NCBI GenBank assembly: GCA_016931495.1
Contig: JAFGER010000051.1
Span: 1 to 52,742, forward strand
Source of the DNA: Chlorobiaceae bacterium
Lineage (GTDB): Bacteria > Bacteroidota > Chlorobiia > Chlorobiales > Chlorobiaceae
Direction of reading: 5' to 3'
Length of the DNA: 52,742 nt
A program made the translations under genes and the position numbers. This document shows, in pieces, positions 24,166 through 32,045 of this stretch. Each line of letters starts with the position of its first letter. The stretch's first letter is position 1. The notes under the pieces are model-generated. The model was not told the DNA's origin. It saw only the letters and a list, made by a program, of their open reading frames with translations, and ran no database searches.

Positions 24166-25137
24166 ATGGATGTACTCCTGCCGGCCAGCTGGCACAGGAT
24201 CGATGGCCCGCATCCGCGTTACCACGAAGTGAAACTGCCTTTCTGCCGACACGCATGGCTTCCGTTTGCCGATATCCCCGGCTCATTCACGCTTGCCGGT
24301 CTCTACGAAGATCTGAATCGCTCGTTTCCCGAGGGGTTCTTTTTTCGGGGATGCCATCCGTCCATCAGCGATCTGTTTCGTTCATACAAACTCGATACGC
24401 TCAGGACGGGGATCGATGCCGTGCTCGATCCGGGCGACAGCGCTCATTTTGAGGGCAGAAAAGTCCGTGCTGCCCTCAAAAGGGGAGGGCGGCACGGCGT
24501 TGTCGAAGAGGTGTCGCCTGACAGCATACACTCCGGCAAATTCAGGGCGCTGCTTGCTGCAACGCCGCACGCCGGCAAACCCCAGCTCCGTCATGTTTTC
24601 CGGAGCAGCCCGTCACAGGCCTCCCGATGCTTCGTGTTCAGCTCTTTTTCAGGAAGCTGGCTGGCCTGCGTGACGCTTTCCCGGCAGGGCGCAAAGGCTT
24701 ACCATACCGAGCTGATGCTCAGAAGCCGCTATGCGCCGGGCGACATCATGGAGTGCCTGATCGCCGGAATTTCCACAAGGCTCCGGGACGAGGGCACGGA
24801 AGAGCTGAGCCTGGGCGAGGTGCCATTCCTGCTGCACCAAGACGACCGGCAGCCACTGAGCTGGCTTGAGCAGCTGGTTTTTTCCGCCGCGCCGTTTTTC
24901 CGCCACGCTTACAATTACGAACGGCTCTTTTATTTCAAAAACAAATTCCGGCCCAGGTGGCGCACCATGAGCCTGTGCGCGGGGCCCGGCGTACGGTTTT
25001 CACCCTCTTTTTTTGCCGAACTTGCCCATTCGATGGGGTTTGTCGAACTGCTGATGCATCAAACGTCATTGGTTCCGGCGCTTTTTGCCTTGACGGGCGG
25101 ACATGCAGCCGCCGCGCATCCGGCTTCCGGGCAGTGA
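24166..25137 (+). CDS. DUF2156-type protein related to the MprF C-terminal domain
   Basis: The protein has 323 residues from the ATG at 24166 (a TTG two codons earlier is also in frame). The ending (HAYNYERLFYFKNKFRPRWRTMSLCA, about 243-268, key residues YNYERL.YFK.KF.P.W) is the hallmark of the GNAT-like DUF2156 domain found at the end of phosphatidylglycerol lysyltransferases. The standalone, membrane-free form is seen here. Such proteins transfer aminoacyl or acyl groups, but substrates of stand-alone members are mostly unknown. The gene follows the chlorosome genes on the same strand, so a role in modifying chlorosome monolayer lipids or proteins is possible; that is inference. Confidence 0.65.
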   Translation: MDVLLPASWHRIDGPHPRYHEVKLPFCRHAWLPFADIPGSFTLAGLYEDLNRSFPEGFFFRGCHPSISDLFRSYKLDTLRTGIDAVLDPGDSAHFEGRKVRAALKRGGRHGVVEEVSPDSIHSGKFRALLAATPHAGKPQLRHVFRSSPSQASRCFVFSSFSGSWLACVTLSRQGAKAYHTELMLRSRYAPGDIMECLIAGISTRLRDEGTEELSLGEVPFLLHQDDRQPLSWLEQLVFSAAPFFRHAYNYERLFYFKNKFRPRWRTMSLCAGPGVRFSPSFFAELAHSMGFVELLMHQTSLVPALFALTGGHAAAAHPASGQ

Positions 25138-25481
25138 CAGACGGCTCCGATATGGTTCAGTCGAGAGTCATGGAGAGCCTGACTGGAACCGAACATGGCG
25201 ATGCTCTTCCGTCCGCCTTGCACACGAACTGTTCATGACACTTTTTAGCGTTGCCCTTTTCTGACAGGGGAAAAACGCGCTCTGTTGCTATATTCTGGCG
25301 GTATGAGTCCCGTGCGTCCCGTGCGTCCCGTGCGAACAGGGGCGATGAGCGGCTGAACCTGCCGGCCTCAACCACGGAACGCCGCGCGGCGGGACGACCG
25401 GCATCCGGGACGGCATGAACTTTTTCAACTTCGGGGCGGTTCACAGCCGTATCCTCGACCAACCAACCAACCGACAACGAC
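25138..25481. other. Gene-free spacer with a MITE fragment and a 9-bp tandem repeat
   Basis: 25208-25255 matches the right part of the MITE at 19355-19496 (CCGTCCGCCTTGC, then TTCATGACACTTTTTAG). A tandem repeat of GTCCCGTGC runs three times from 25307 to 25333. The downstream lipoprotein gene starts at 25482. Confidence 0.6.
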
Positions 25482-25688
25482 ATGAACAGAGTGAGCGTTT
25501 TCTTTCTGCCCGCGACCATGCTGTTGCTTGCAGGCGTGATGATCGGCGGTTGCAGCCCCACCGTGAGGGTGGAGGCGCCCGACAAGCCGATCACGATCAA
25601 CATGAACATCAAGATCGACCACGAAATCAGGGTGAAGGTCGATCGCGACATCGACAACGCGCTCAACAAGAGAACGGATATTTTCTAA
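25482..25688 (+). CDS. ynbE: YnbE-like small lipoprotein
   Basis: The protein has 68 residues with a lipoprotein signal: hydrophobic FFLPATMLLLAGVMI then GGC, the Cys being the lipidation site. The mature part (SPTVRVEAPDKPITINMNIKIDHEIRVKVD) is the YnbE pattern of beta-strand-forming short repeats. In enterobacteria YnbE is an outer-membrane lipoprotein that stacks on the C-terminus of YdbH to complete a lipid-carrying bridge between the membranes. YdbL- and YdbH-like genes follow at once, supporting the same complex here. Confidence 0.85.
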   Translation: MNRVSVFFLPATMLLLAGVMIGGCSPTVRVEAPDKPITINMNIKIDHEIRVKVDRDIDNALNKRTDIF

Positions 25689-25702
25689 AAAGGAGAAGAA
25701 CC

Positions 25703-26059
25703 ATGCAGATGATGACAACGAATCGCTTTGCGACGCTGGCCAAAACCTTTGTTTTCTTGTTCGCCTTGATGGCTGCGTCGGTGGCGCCGCTCTTTGCGCT
25801 CGATCTTGACACCGCCCGGGCGAAAGGGCTGATCGGCGAGGTCGATGACGGCTATATCGCCATTCCTCCGGAAGCGGGCAACGAGGCCGCTGCGCTTGTC
25901 GATGAGGTCAATGTGCAGCGCCGCGCGGTCTATATCCAGATTGCCGAAAAGAACGGCATTTCGGTTGAGGCTACCGGCCAGCGCACCTTCGAGAAGCGTT
26001 ATCCCGACTTTCCCACAGGCACGTGGGTGAAGATGAAAGGCACCTGGCTGAAGAAGTGA
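25703..26059 (+). CDS. ydbL: YdbL-like periplasmic protein (DUF1318)
   Basis: The protein has 118 residues from the ATG at 25703, preceded by AAGGAGAAGAACC. A cleavable signal peptide (FVFLFALMAASVAPLFA, ending ALFALD) is followed by the DUF1318 core: ARAKGLIGEVDDGYIAI, VNVQRRAVYIQIAEKNGISVEATGQRTFEKRYPDFPTGTWVKMKGTWLKK. YdbL is a periplasmic partner that modulates YdbH-YnbE assembly. It sits 14 bases after ynbE and 10 bases before ydbH. Confidence 0.88.
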   Translation: MQMMTTNRFATLAKTFVFLFALMAASVAPLFALDLDTARAKGLIGEVDDGYIAIPPEAGNEAAALVDEVNVQRRAVYIQIAEKNGISVEATGQRTFEKRYPDFPTGTWVKMKGTWLKK

Positions 26060-26069
26060 CCCGATCGAG

Positions 26070-28181
26070 GTGAAATGGGTTCTGCGCATTCTTGCAGCGC
26101 TGGTGCTGCTTCTGTTGTTCGTACTCGCCGGAGCGTGGGTCAGCTTTCCCTGGTACGCCCAGGCGCTGCTTGACCGGCTGACCGCCGGAACGGGCGCGTC
26201 CATCGAGCTGCGGGAGCCGGGCCGCCCCGGCTTTTCGGGCATCGGGTTCCGGCAGCTCGACGCCACGGTGACTACCAAACCCGATTCATGCTCCACGACC
26301 GCTTCGACCTACTCGGTCAGGCTCAGGAACGGACGCCTTTCGTGGCAGCCAATCGGCAAAGGCGCTCCGGCGGCTTTTGCGCTCCGGCTCGACGCCGATC
26401 TTGCGTCGGTGCGCCAGTCTCCATCCGGCATCCGTTTCAGCCAGCCAAACCCCAGCCTCCACGCTCGCATCGACGTGACGGAGACGGGCGGCCTGTTTCC
26501 CGCCTTCGCGCCCGACTCCGTCACGGTGAAAATCAGGAATGGCCTGGTCGAGGCGGGGCAGTTGCGCCTTGAAAAGGTCTCCTACGATGTGCTGCTCGCC
26601 CGGTCGAACGGGTGGGTGCAGCAGCCTGCGCGATTCAGGGCAAGTTCACTGTTGTCCGGTGACGTCAAGACGCCGGTAAGCGATCTCGAAGCGACCTTCG
26701 GGCTGAAACGAAGTCCGGCGAAGCCCTGCACGCTGATCTTCACCGATTGCGCTCTCGAACTCTCCGGCGTCAGGGTTTACGCACCTCAAATCGAGTTCAA
26801 CCTCCGCAACCGCCACACCGCCTTCGAGCTGAAGCTCGACGATGTGCCGCTCGAACAGCTCTCTCCGGACTCGGGGCCTCTCGGTATGACCGGCAGGCTC
26901 AGCGGCTCGATTCCGGTCGAGTACCTCGATCCCGCGATCCGGATCGGCAACGCCACGATCGATGCGGCCAAGGGCACGAAGCTTGTCTTTAAAACCGGAA
27001 CTACATCTGTCATTTTCGATGCCGGAGGCCGTCAGGGCGCTGCGCCGCTGCTTGGCAGCCTTCGCGCCAGGCTGGGTCTCGAAACAGAGAAGGGTGAGCT
27101 GTCGGCCATTACGCTCGACTCGCTTTCGGCGCGGTTTTTTGATGGGCGCATCAGTTCGGCGCCCGCACGCTACGATCTCAAAACAGGGACGGCCGCCACT
27201 GCCTTCAGCATCAGCAACGTTCCGCTTCCCGGCCGTATCAGCCTGCAGGGCGAGTTCAGCGGCAAGATGAAGGGGCGGCTTAGCGGTTCGATTCCCGTCC
27301 GGCTCGACCGCAACGGCGTGGCGATCACCAACGCAAGGCTCACCGTGCCAGGAAGCAATTCGATCCTTCAGACGCCGCCCGTGCAACCCGGCGGAGACGA
27401 CGCTCTGTTTTCGAAAACCGCGGGCAGCCGGGAGGTGCAATGGGAGTTCAGCGATACCGCTGTCAGGTTGAACCGCGAAGTTGCGGGCAAAATGACGATA
27501 GCGGTCACGCTGAAAAGCCTGAAGCGCAAAACCGGCGGCGGAGAGCTGCTGCTCACTTCGCCCAAAGGCACGCTCACGATGTTCGCCCGTCCCGAAAAGC
27601 CATCGCTGTTCACCGTATCGGGTTTTTCAGCGGGGCTTCTCGGCGGAACGGTCGCTGTCGAAAAGATGGACTACGACCTTGAGAGGAAGCACGCCGAAAC
27701 GCTCGTGCAGCTCAACGGCATCCCCATCCAGTCACTCCTCGAGATGCAGGGCACCTCGAAGCTCTCCGCCACCGGCACCATTCGCGGCGCGCTTCCGGTT
27801 GTGCTCGACAACAACCTCTTCAGCATTCCCGAAGGCAGCATGGATGCGGAGAAGAACGGCCTCATCATCTATTCGACCACGCCAGAAGAGCGCGCCGCTG
27901 CCGGAGCCGGAATGCGCCTTACCTACGAAGCGCTCGGCAACTTTTTCTACTCCGAGCTGCTCTCGACCATCACCATGGCGCCGGACGGCAACTCCACGAT
28001 TACCATTCAGCTCAAAGGCCGCAACCCCGACTTCCAGAACAACCGTCCGGTAAACCTCAACCTCAACATCCAGCAGAACCTGCTCGACCTCTTCAGAAGC
28101 CTCACGCTCTCTTCGGAGATTGAACGGGCAATCTCGGAAAAAGTGCTGGAGAAAAGCGGGGGAAAGAAGGAAGAAAAGTAA
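26070..28181 (+). CDS. ydbH: YdbH-like AsmA-type intermembrane lipid-transport protein
   Basis: The protein has 703 residues and starts with GTG (26070) after CGATCGAG. One N-terminal membrane helix (ILAALVLLLLFVLAGAWVSF, about 6-25) anchors it in the inner membrane. The rest is a long beta-rich periplasmic region with repeated LSGSIPV motifs (near 280, 408 and others) and a C-terminal GMRLTYEALGNFFYSELLSTITMAPDGNSTITIQLKGRNPDFQNNRPVNLNLNIQQN block, diagnostic of YdbH (DUF748/AsmA-like, named here by its key words). YdbH is one of the AsmA-like proteins that move phospholipids towards the outer membrane. In Escherichia coli the gene order is ydbH-ynbE-ydbL; here ynbE and ydbL come first. Confidence 0.85.
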   Translation: MKWVLRILAALVLLLLFVLAGAWVSFPWYAQALLDRLTAGTGASIELREPGRPGFSGIGFRQLDATVTTKPDSCSTTASTYSVRLRNGRLSWQPIGKGAPAAFALRLDADLASVRQSPSGIRFSQPNPSLHARIDVTETGGLFPAFAPDSVTVKIRNGLVEAGQLRLEKVSYDVLLARSNGWVQQPARFRASSLLSGDVKTPVSDLEATFGLKRSPAKPCTLIFTDCALELSGVRVYAPQIEFNLRNRHTAFELKLDDVPLEQLSPDSGPLGMTGRLSGSIPVEYLDPAIRIGNATIDAAKGTKLVFKTGTTSVIFDAGGRQGAAPLLGSLRARLGLETEKGELSAITLDSLSARFFDGRISSAPARYDLKTGTAATAFSISNVPLPGRISLQGEFSGKMKGRLSGSIPVRLDRNGVAITNARLTVPGSNSILQTPPVQPGGDDALFSKTAGSREVQWEFSDTAVRLNREVAGKMTIAVTLKSLKRKTGGGELLLTSPKGTLTMFARPEKPSLFTVSGFSAGLLGGTVAVEKMDYDLERKHAETLVQLNGIPIQSLLEMQGTSKLSATGTIRGALPVVLDNNLFSIPEGSMDAEKNGLIIYSTTPEERAAAGAGMRLTYEALGNFFYSELLSTITMAPDGNSTITIQLKGRNPDFQNNRPVNLNLNIQQNLLDLFRSLTLSSEIERAISEKVLEKSGGKKEEK

Positions 28182-28382
28182 GATGCGGTGATGGCGTCAG
28201 GCGTGGGTTTATTCCAAAACATCTATCCGCGATGCTTTCAATTGAAAGATCATGAAAGCTGACGATAACATCCACATCGCTTTTACTGGTATTTCTACCT
28301 GATGCAAAAGAGCTGCCAGCATCGGTGAGATTGTAGATGTTTTTGACAGATAAAAATCCGGAATCCCAACAGCAACTCTTAT

Positions 28383-28441
28383 CGTCTAACGCATTGCTTG
28401 CCGCGCGTAGCTTGCTCCGAATAACGCAAATTGTTCGGTGC
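28383..28441 (-). other. attC-like site of the LysE cassette
   Basis: On the minus strand the LysE stop codon TAA is followed immediately by GCACCGAAC (28441-28433), then AATTT, GCGTT, a loop, AATGC and GTTAGACG (28390-28383). GCGTT pairs with AATGC next to the AAC/GTT ends. The arms are short (five pairs visible), so it is a weaker site than the one at 29109. GCACCGAAC agrees at seven of nine positions with GCATCTAAC, the complement of the GTTAGATGC lying just before the lysE start (29096-29104, plus strand). Confidence 0.45.
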
Positions 28442-29077
28442 TTACTTGCCATTTGCACTGGCAGTAATCAACTTCAGAGCTAATACGATAAAGACAGTAC
28501 CAGCAATTCGATTCAAATAAATCTGCGCTTTTGGTGAGCTATTTAACCAGTTGCCCAAGGCACCAGCCATGAAGGCTATGGTACTGAAAATTATCAAAGC
28601 GACGAGTATGAACAGCCCGCCCAATAGAAAAATCTGTGGTGCAAGGGCACCGTTTTCTGATGACGCAAACTGAGGCAGGAAAGCCAGGAAGAAAATCGTA
28701 ACTTTTGGATTGGTTATATTCATGATAATTCCCCGGCGATACAAAGCTCCGTTCGTGCTAAAGGCAGGGGCAGGTGAGTCAAGACTATGTACGGATGCCT
28801 GGAATGCTTGCCAGGCCAGGTAGGCGAGGTACATTGCCCCCACGACCTTTAAAGCCGTGAATGCGACAATAGAAGTTTGGAATATTGCGGCCACCCCGAG
28901 AGCCACCGCCGATGTATGTACTATGAGCCCGGTACAAAGCCCAAGCGTAACCAGCACTCCCGATTTTTTACCGTAAAGCGCCGATTGCGTAAGAACAAAA
29001 ATATTGTCCGGACCAGGTGCGATGCTCAGCAACCCCGAAGCTATTATGAACGCAATTGTTGATTCCGTAAGTATCAT
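28442..29077 (-). CDS. LysE-family amino-acid/metabolite exporter
   Basis: The protein has 211 residues, the normal length of LysE/RhtB translocators. The family signature at the start (FIIASGLLSIAPGPDNIFVLTQSALYGKKSG, key residues PGPDN.....A...G..SG, about 11-40) is followed by about six hydrophobic helices, including ITNPKVTIFFLAFLPQF near 120. These inner-membrane proteins export amino acids or related compounds. It is the second gene of the cassette array. Its stop codon touches the attC-like site, and its ATG at 29077 lies about 20 bases after a GTTAGATGC box, both typical of cassette genes. Composition is less GC-rich than the neighbouring chromosomal genes. Confidence 0.88.
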   Translation of the reverse strand: MILTESTIAFIIASGLLSIAPGPDNIFVLTQSALYGKKSGVLVTLGLCTGLIVHTSAVALGVAAIFQTSIVAFTALKVVGAMYLAYLAWQAFQASVHSLDSPAPAFSTNGALYRRGIIMNITNPKVTIFFLAFLPQFASSENGALAPQIFLLGGLFILVALIIFSTIAFMAGALGNWLNSSPKAQIYLNRIAGTVFIVLALKLITASANGK

Positions 29078-29108
29078 TGCTTAATACACCTTTATGCATC
29101 TAACGTGA

Positions 29109-29241
29109 AGCTAACGGTTTGCGTTACCTGCGCTGGGTGGCGGAAAAATTGCTCCGGAACGCCGAAAAAACTCCACAGCGGAAAAAACTGTTCGGGACGC
29201 CGCAGAATCCCCAGCGTCAGGTGCACGCTTTGTTAGCCTGC
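29109..29241 (-). other. attC-like site of the nuclease cassette (long, well-paired)
   Basis: On the minus strand: GCAGGCTAAC (29241-29232), AAA, GCGTGCACCTGACGCTGGG, a loop of about 72 nt, CCCAGCGCAGGTAACGC, AAACC, then GTTAGCT (29115-29109). The arms pair over some 18 positions with single-base bulges (CCCAGCG/CGCTGGG, CAGGT/ACCTG, ACGC/GCGT), the bulged layout known from attC sites, which use one folded strand. Length 133 nt lies within the attC range. The nuclease stop codon is four bases before it. Confidence 0.7.
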
Positions 29242-29245
29242 GTGC

Positions 29246-30235
29246 CTATTGCTCACGAACCCATTGATAACGAGCGTGAATATATTTTACCCAAGACTTC
29301 ATTTCGGGCAATTGTGTTTCTGACAAACTACCAAAAAGTTTTTCAATACTGACGCTGATAAATCTGCCTTCATTCTTTACGAGTTTTTTCCAAATACTTG
29401 TGGCAGATTCACCAAGTTTTTCTAATTCTGGTGAAGTAACTTTTCGGAAATCGTCATTATGTGCTGGCGAAATATGCAAAACACTGACAATATCTGCGCC
29501 AAGTTCGTGTGCCTTTTCCATTTCACTGGCTAAAAATTGCTGGCGCATAAATTGATAAAAAGGCTCATAGAAAAGCGAATCGAAACTTGGCAAAATATCT
29601 TTATCAATTAGGCAATCGTCTTTTTCAAAAAGATGCCTGTAAATTTCTGTGCGGTCTGTGCCACTTTTAGCAATCTTTAGAAAGTCGCTAGGATAAGATT
29701 CAGTGTATTTCCATTCAATCAACACGATTTGGCGTTTTTTATCTTTGCGCTCGAACATCACGATTGAATCGGTACTCGTACAATTTGCGCCCCGTGAACG
29801 TTGACCGCTTCGGGAGACTTTTTCACCAAGATAATTTTCTTGACCTATCCACTCGAAAGAAACATATTGCCCATTTTCAACTGGAAGCATTTTTTCGATT
29901 TCAGGATAAACAAGGCGGAAAACTTGTGCCAATTCATTTGGTTTATCAGCAAAAGGGAAAAGAAAATTCACGCAACAAACCTGTGAGCTACAAAGGTGAT
30001 TACTTGGTTTTCCGTTTTGACCGCTATGCCACTTAATATCATATTTGGAAAAGTGCGAAAGTGCGGATTCTCGGATTTCTGGAACAAGGTTTTCTTCTGC
30101 CAAGTCAGACGGCACACAAAAAGAGCGAGGCTTATCCCTATAAACTCCTTCTAAACGTGCTGGGGCGGAAAAATACGGTGAATTATTTTTGAACTGTATC
30201 TGTGTTGTCTTTTCGCTTTCGAGGAACTTTCCCAT
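29246..30235 (-). CDS. PD-(D/E)XK-type putative restriction endonuclease (PGN_0703-like)
   Basis: The protein has 329 residues. A nuclease-like core lies in the middle: TSTDSIVMFERKDKKRQIVLIEWKYTESY (about 153-181, catalytic pattern D...(I)EWK), i.e. motif II Asp followed by E-x-K on the next strand. The N-terminal part has a Cys-rich SSQVCCVN stretch, and the C-terminal part is helical. The pattern resembles the PGN_0703 family of putative restriction endonucleases, but no methylase partner is present. The strong AT bias and the cassette boundaries suggest recent acquisition. The start ATG at 30235 is 40 bases from the cassette edge. It could be a solo defence nuclease. Confidence 0.7.
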   Translation of the reverse strand: MGKFLESEKTTQIQFKNNSPYFSAPARLEGVYRDKPRSFCVPSDLAEENLVPEIRESALSHFSKYDIKWHSGQNGKPSNHLCSSQVCCVNFLFPFADKPNELAQVFRLVYPEIEKMLPVENGQYVSFEWIGQENYLGEKVSRSGQRSRGANCTSTDSIVMFERKDKKRQIVLIEWKYTESYPSDFLKIAKSGTDRTEIYRHLFEKDDCLIDKDILPSFDSLFYEPFYQFMRQQFLASEMEKAHELGADIVSVLHISPAHNDDFRKVTSPELEKLGESATSIWKKLVKNEGRFISVSIEKLFGSLSETQLPEMKSWVKYIHARYQWVREQ

Positions 30236-30298
30236 TATTTTCTCTCTTTTTTATGCTTACAAGAAGCAGGCTAACATTGTTTATACTGATCCGCCTAA

Positions 30299-30605
30299 AC
30301 TGCGGATTTTTCAATTTCAGTCCATAGAAGACGCAATTGAAATGCCAGCAAAAATACCCCTAAGTCCTATAAATAGAAAAGCTTAAACCTCGCATCGCAT
30401 ATTATTTCTGCTTCTTATACGGATCGGCATAAAAACACTCCTCACAGCCAATCGACGGTGCCACCCCACCCCAAAACCGATATCGAGATCAGGCCTTCAG
30501 TTCACCGAAGTTTTGCCAGCCCTTAACCCGTAAAATCAATCAGTTTAAAAATTAGCGGAAAACCCGCGATCAAGCAACCAGAATCATCTGAACTGATACT
30601 TAAAC
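30299..30605. other. Gene-free spacer next to the nuclease cassette
   Basis: AT-rich at first, then mixed; no gene or clear repeat is seen. The part nearest the cassette (30275-30298) carries the sequence shared with the Shango cassette flank. Confidence 0.4.
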
Positions 30606-30609
30606 CAAA

Positions 30610-30641
30610 ACAGCGCTGAACCGGCGTGGGTTCAGCGCTGT
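30610..30641 (-). terminator. Terminator of the cytochrome c gene
   Basis: A perfect 13-bp stem (ACAGCGCTGAACC 30610-30622 with GGTTCAGCGCTGT 30629-30641), followed on the minus strand by TTTTGGTTT, 40 bases past the cytochrome stop. Confidence 0.75.
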
Positions 30642-30680
30642 CGTTGAGCCGCAGGCTCGCGCGTCTGGCGAAAATGCGGA

Positions 30681-31088
30681 TTACTGCGGCGGGCAGTCCG
30701 GGGGCTGGAACTTCGGGTCGTAGCTATCCCACAGCCACTCCGAAACCGTCCGCAGATCGCATTCGCTGAGTTCGACGGCGGGCATCAGGCCGAAGCGCGA
30801 AATGGCGGGCGGCCTCAGCTTCGATTTTTTCGCCTCCGGTTTTGCGACGAACTCCATGATGTGGCGAACGCCCGCTTCCCGGTCGTCGAAAGCCTGGTGA
30901 TAAAAATGGGAGAGGCCGACGATCGGCGGAGCGCTTTTCGGCGGCGGCTTCATCGAGTGGCATTCACTGCAATGGCGCTCGTACAGCTCCTGGCCGGTCG
31001 GCTTGGCGGAGGCATTAGCGGGATATGCGGTAGCAAACGAAACGACGGCGCATCCGATGAGAACGGCGGGCGAGAATCTGAAGGTCAT
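30681..31088 (-). CDS. Small periplasmic c-type cytochrome
   Basis: The protein has 135 residues. A signal peptide (VLIGCAVVSFATAYPANASA) precedes the single haem motif CSECH (about 40-44). A Met-containing ISRFGLMPAVELSECDLRTVSEWLW near 96-120 supplies the likely sixth ligand, in the class I cytochrome pattern. It would shuttle electrons in the periplasm; in green sulfur bacteria such proteins serve sulfide or thiosulfate oxidation and the reaction centre. The partner is not evident: neighbours are a DUF2023 gene upstream and the cassette array downstream. The transcript looks monocistronic, flanked by terminators on both sides. Confidence 0.88.
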   Translation of the reverse strand: MTFRFSPAVLIGCAVVSFATAYPANASAKPTGQELYERHCSECHSMKPPPKSAPPIVGLSHFYHQAFDDREAGVRHIMEFVAKPEAKKSKLRPPAISRFGLMPAVELSECDLRTVSEWLWDSYDPKFQPPDCPPQ

Positions 31089-31132
31089 GCTTGTATCGTT
31101 ATTTATTTTACGATATAACGCGATTCAAAAAA

Positions 31133-31164
31133 ATGGCCACGCATTTGCACTGATGCGTGGCCAT
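31133..31164 (-). terminator. Rho-independent terminator of the DUF2023 gene
   Basis: A 12-bp perfect stem (ATGGCCACGCAT 31133-31144 with ATGCGTGGCCAT 31153-31164), followed on the minus strand by a run of seven T. Confidence 0.9.
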
Positions 31165-31278
31165 CACAAGACATCGTGTCTGTTGGAGAATCGCACAATC
31201 CACTGAATATAAACAAAACCGGAAAAATCCTTAATAATTTAAGTAAAGCCCAGTCGATGCCTAAATCACAAAAAGCAA

Positions 31279-31635
31279 TCAGGCGCACTTGTGGATCACC
31301 GGCCCGGCGAGTTCATTCGCCGCGCTCTTTTTCAGGTAGCGCTCGCACTGCTTGCGGATGTCGTAACCGAGCATCGAACCGAGCACGAAATCCTCCTCCG
31401 GCGTCAGGTCGCGCAGCTTCTTCTCTCCGCAGATCGACCGGACAACCGCCACGCACTCTGGCGCGCCGAAAAACACATTGATGTTCTTCATTCCGGCGGT
31501 ATGAATATGATAGTCAATGCCGTACTGGCGCAATTTGGCGGTCGCCTCAAGCATTTTCCCCGAGGGCAGGGTGTGCATGACCAGGCTTCGGAGGCCTTTA
31601 CGATACTCGTAGATATGATGGATCAGAATCTTCAT
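31279..31635 (-). CDS. DUF2023 family protein
   Basis: The protein has 118 residues from the ATG at 31635; the frame extends 24 codons further but this ATG begins the conserved MKILIHHIYEYRKGLRSLVMHTL. The body (IDYHIHTAGMKNINVFFGAPECVAVVRSI) and ending (LTPEEDFVLGSMLGYDIRKQCERYLK) fit DUF2023, small cytoplasmic proteins of unknown function common in Bacteroidetes, Chlorobi and epsilon-proteobacteria, often near flavodoxin or iron genes as here (flavodoxin at 32841). A role in low-iron redox metabolism is an inference from this context. Confidence 0.8.
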   Translation of the reverse strand: MKILIHHIYEYRKGLRSLVMHTLPSGKMLEATAKLRQYGIDYHIHTAGMKNINVFFGAPECVAVVRSICGEKKLRDLTPEEDFVLGSMLGYDIRKQCERYLKKSAANELAGPVIHKCA

Positions 31636-31847
31636 GGCTGTCGATTTTGTGTTGTTTTGAATACTGCCGTCTCTTGTTACCTCTCCGCCCGGAAAGGCTT
31701 GCTGCACGCCATTTCCAGAGTTCGGTTCACCTCCCGGAACACTTCGATCTTGACGAACAGGCCTCTGGCGGTTTACTTGTCTGTTGTAGATGGGTGGATC
31801 GATTTTGACAACCGCCTTTCATTCCGAAAACCAAAACAACTACCGCC

Positions 31848-32036
31848 ATGTCACTGAGAATCACCGAAGAGTGCACCTTCTGCGCAGCCTGCGAAGCCGA
31901 ATGCCCGGTGAACGCCATCAGCGCTGGAACTGACATCTATGTCATCGATGAATCGGTCTGCACCGAGTGTGAAGGCTATGCCGACTCACCGGCATGTGTT
32001 GCCGTATGCCCGGCCGAATGCATCGTCAAGGCATGA
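31848..32036 (+). CDS. 2[4Fe-4S] ferredoxin
   Basis: The protein has 62 residues. Two cluster motifs are visible: CTFCAACEAECPVNAI (9-24, CxxCxxCxxxCP) and CTEC....(about 8)...CVAVCPAEC (near 38-58), where the second motif has the longer insertion usual for Chlorobium ferredoxins. These low-potential carriers take electrons from the type I reaction centre to the reductive TCA enzymes and to ferredoxin-NADP reductase. It stands alone, opposite in direction to the surrounding iron genes, next to flavodoxin, its low-iron substitute. Confidence 0.95.
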   Translation: MSLRITEECTFCAACEAECPVNAISAGTDIYVIDESVCTECEGYADSPACVAVCPAECIVKA

Positions 32037-32045
32037 ACGCTGCGC

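Larger units (their letters stand above)
28383..30275 (-). mobile_element. Two-cassette integron-type array (nuclease, then LysE)
   Basis: On the minus strand the nuclease cassette starts at G|TTAGCCTGC (30275-30266) and its 3' site opens with GCAGGCTAAC (29241-29232), an exact 10-base reverse complement. LysE follows, ending at a second attC-like site. Both genes are AT-rich relative to ydbH and the cytochrome gene on either side, face the same way, and end within five bases of their sites. No integrase is seen. Confidence 0.65.

Noticed and set aside
25307-25333. Tandem GTCCCGTGC repeats as a CRISPR or regulatory iteron
   Set aside because: Units are only 9 bp with no spacers, three copies, and no associated genes; treated as a simple tandem repeat.
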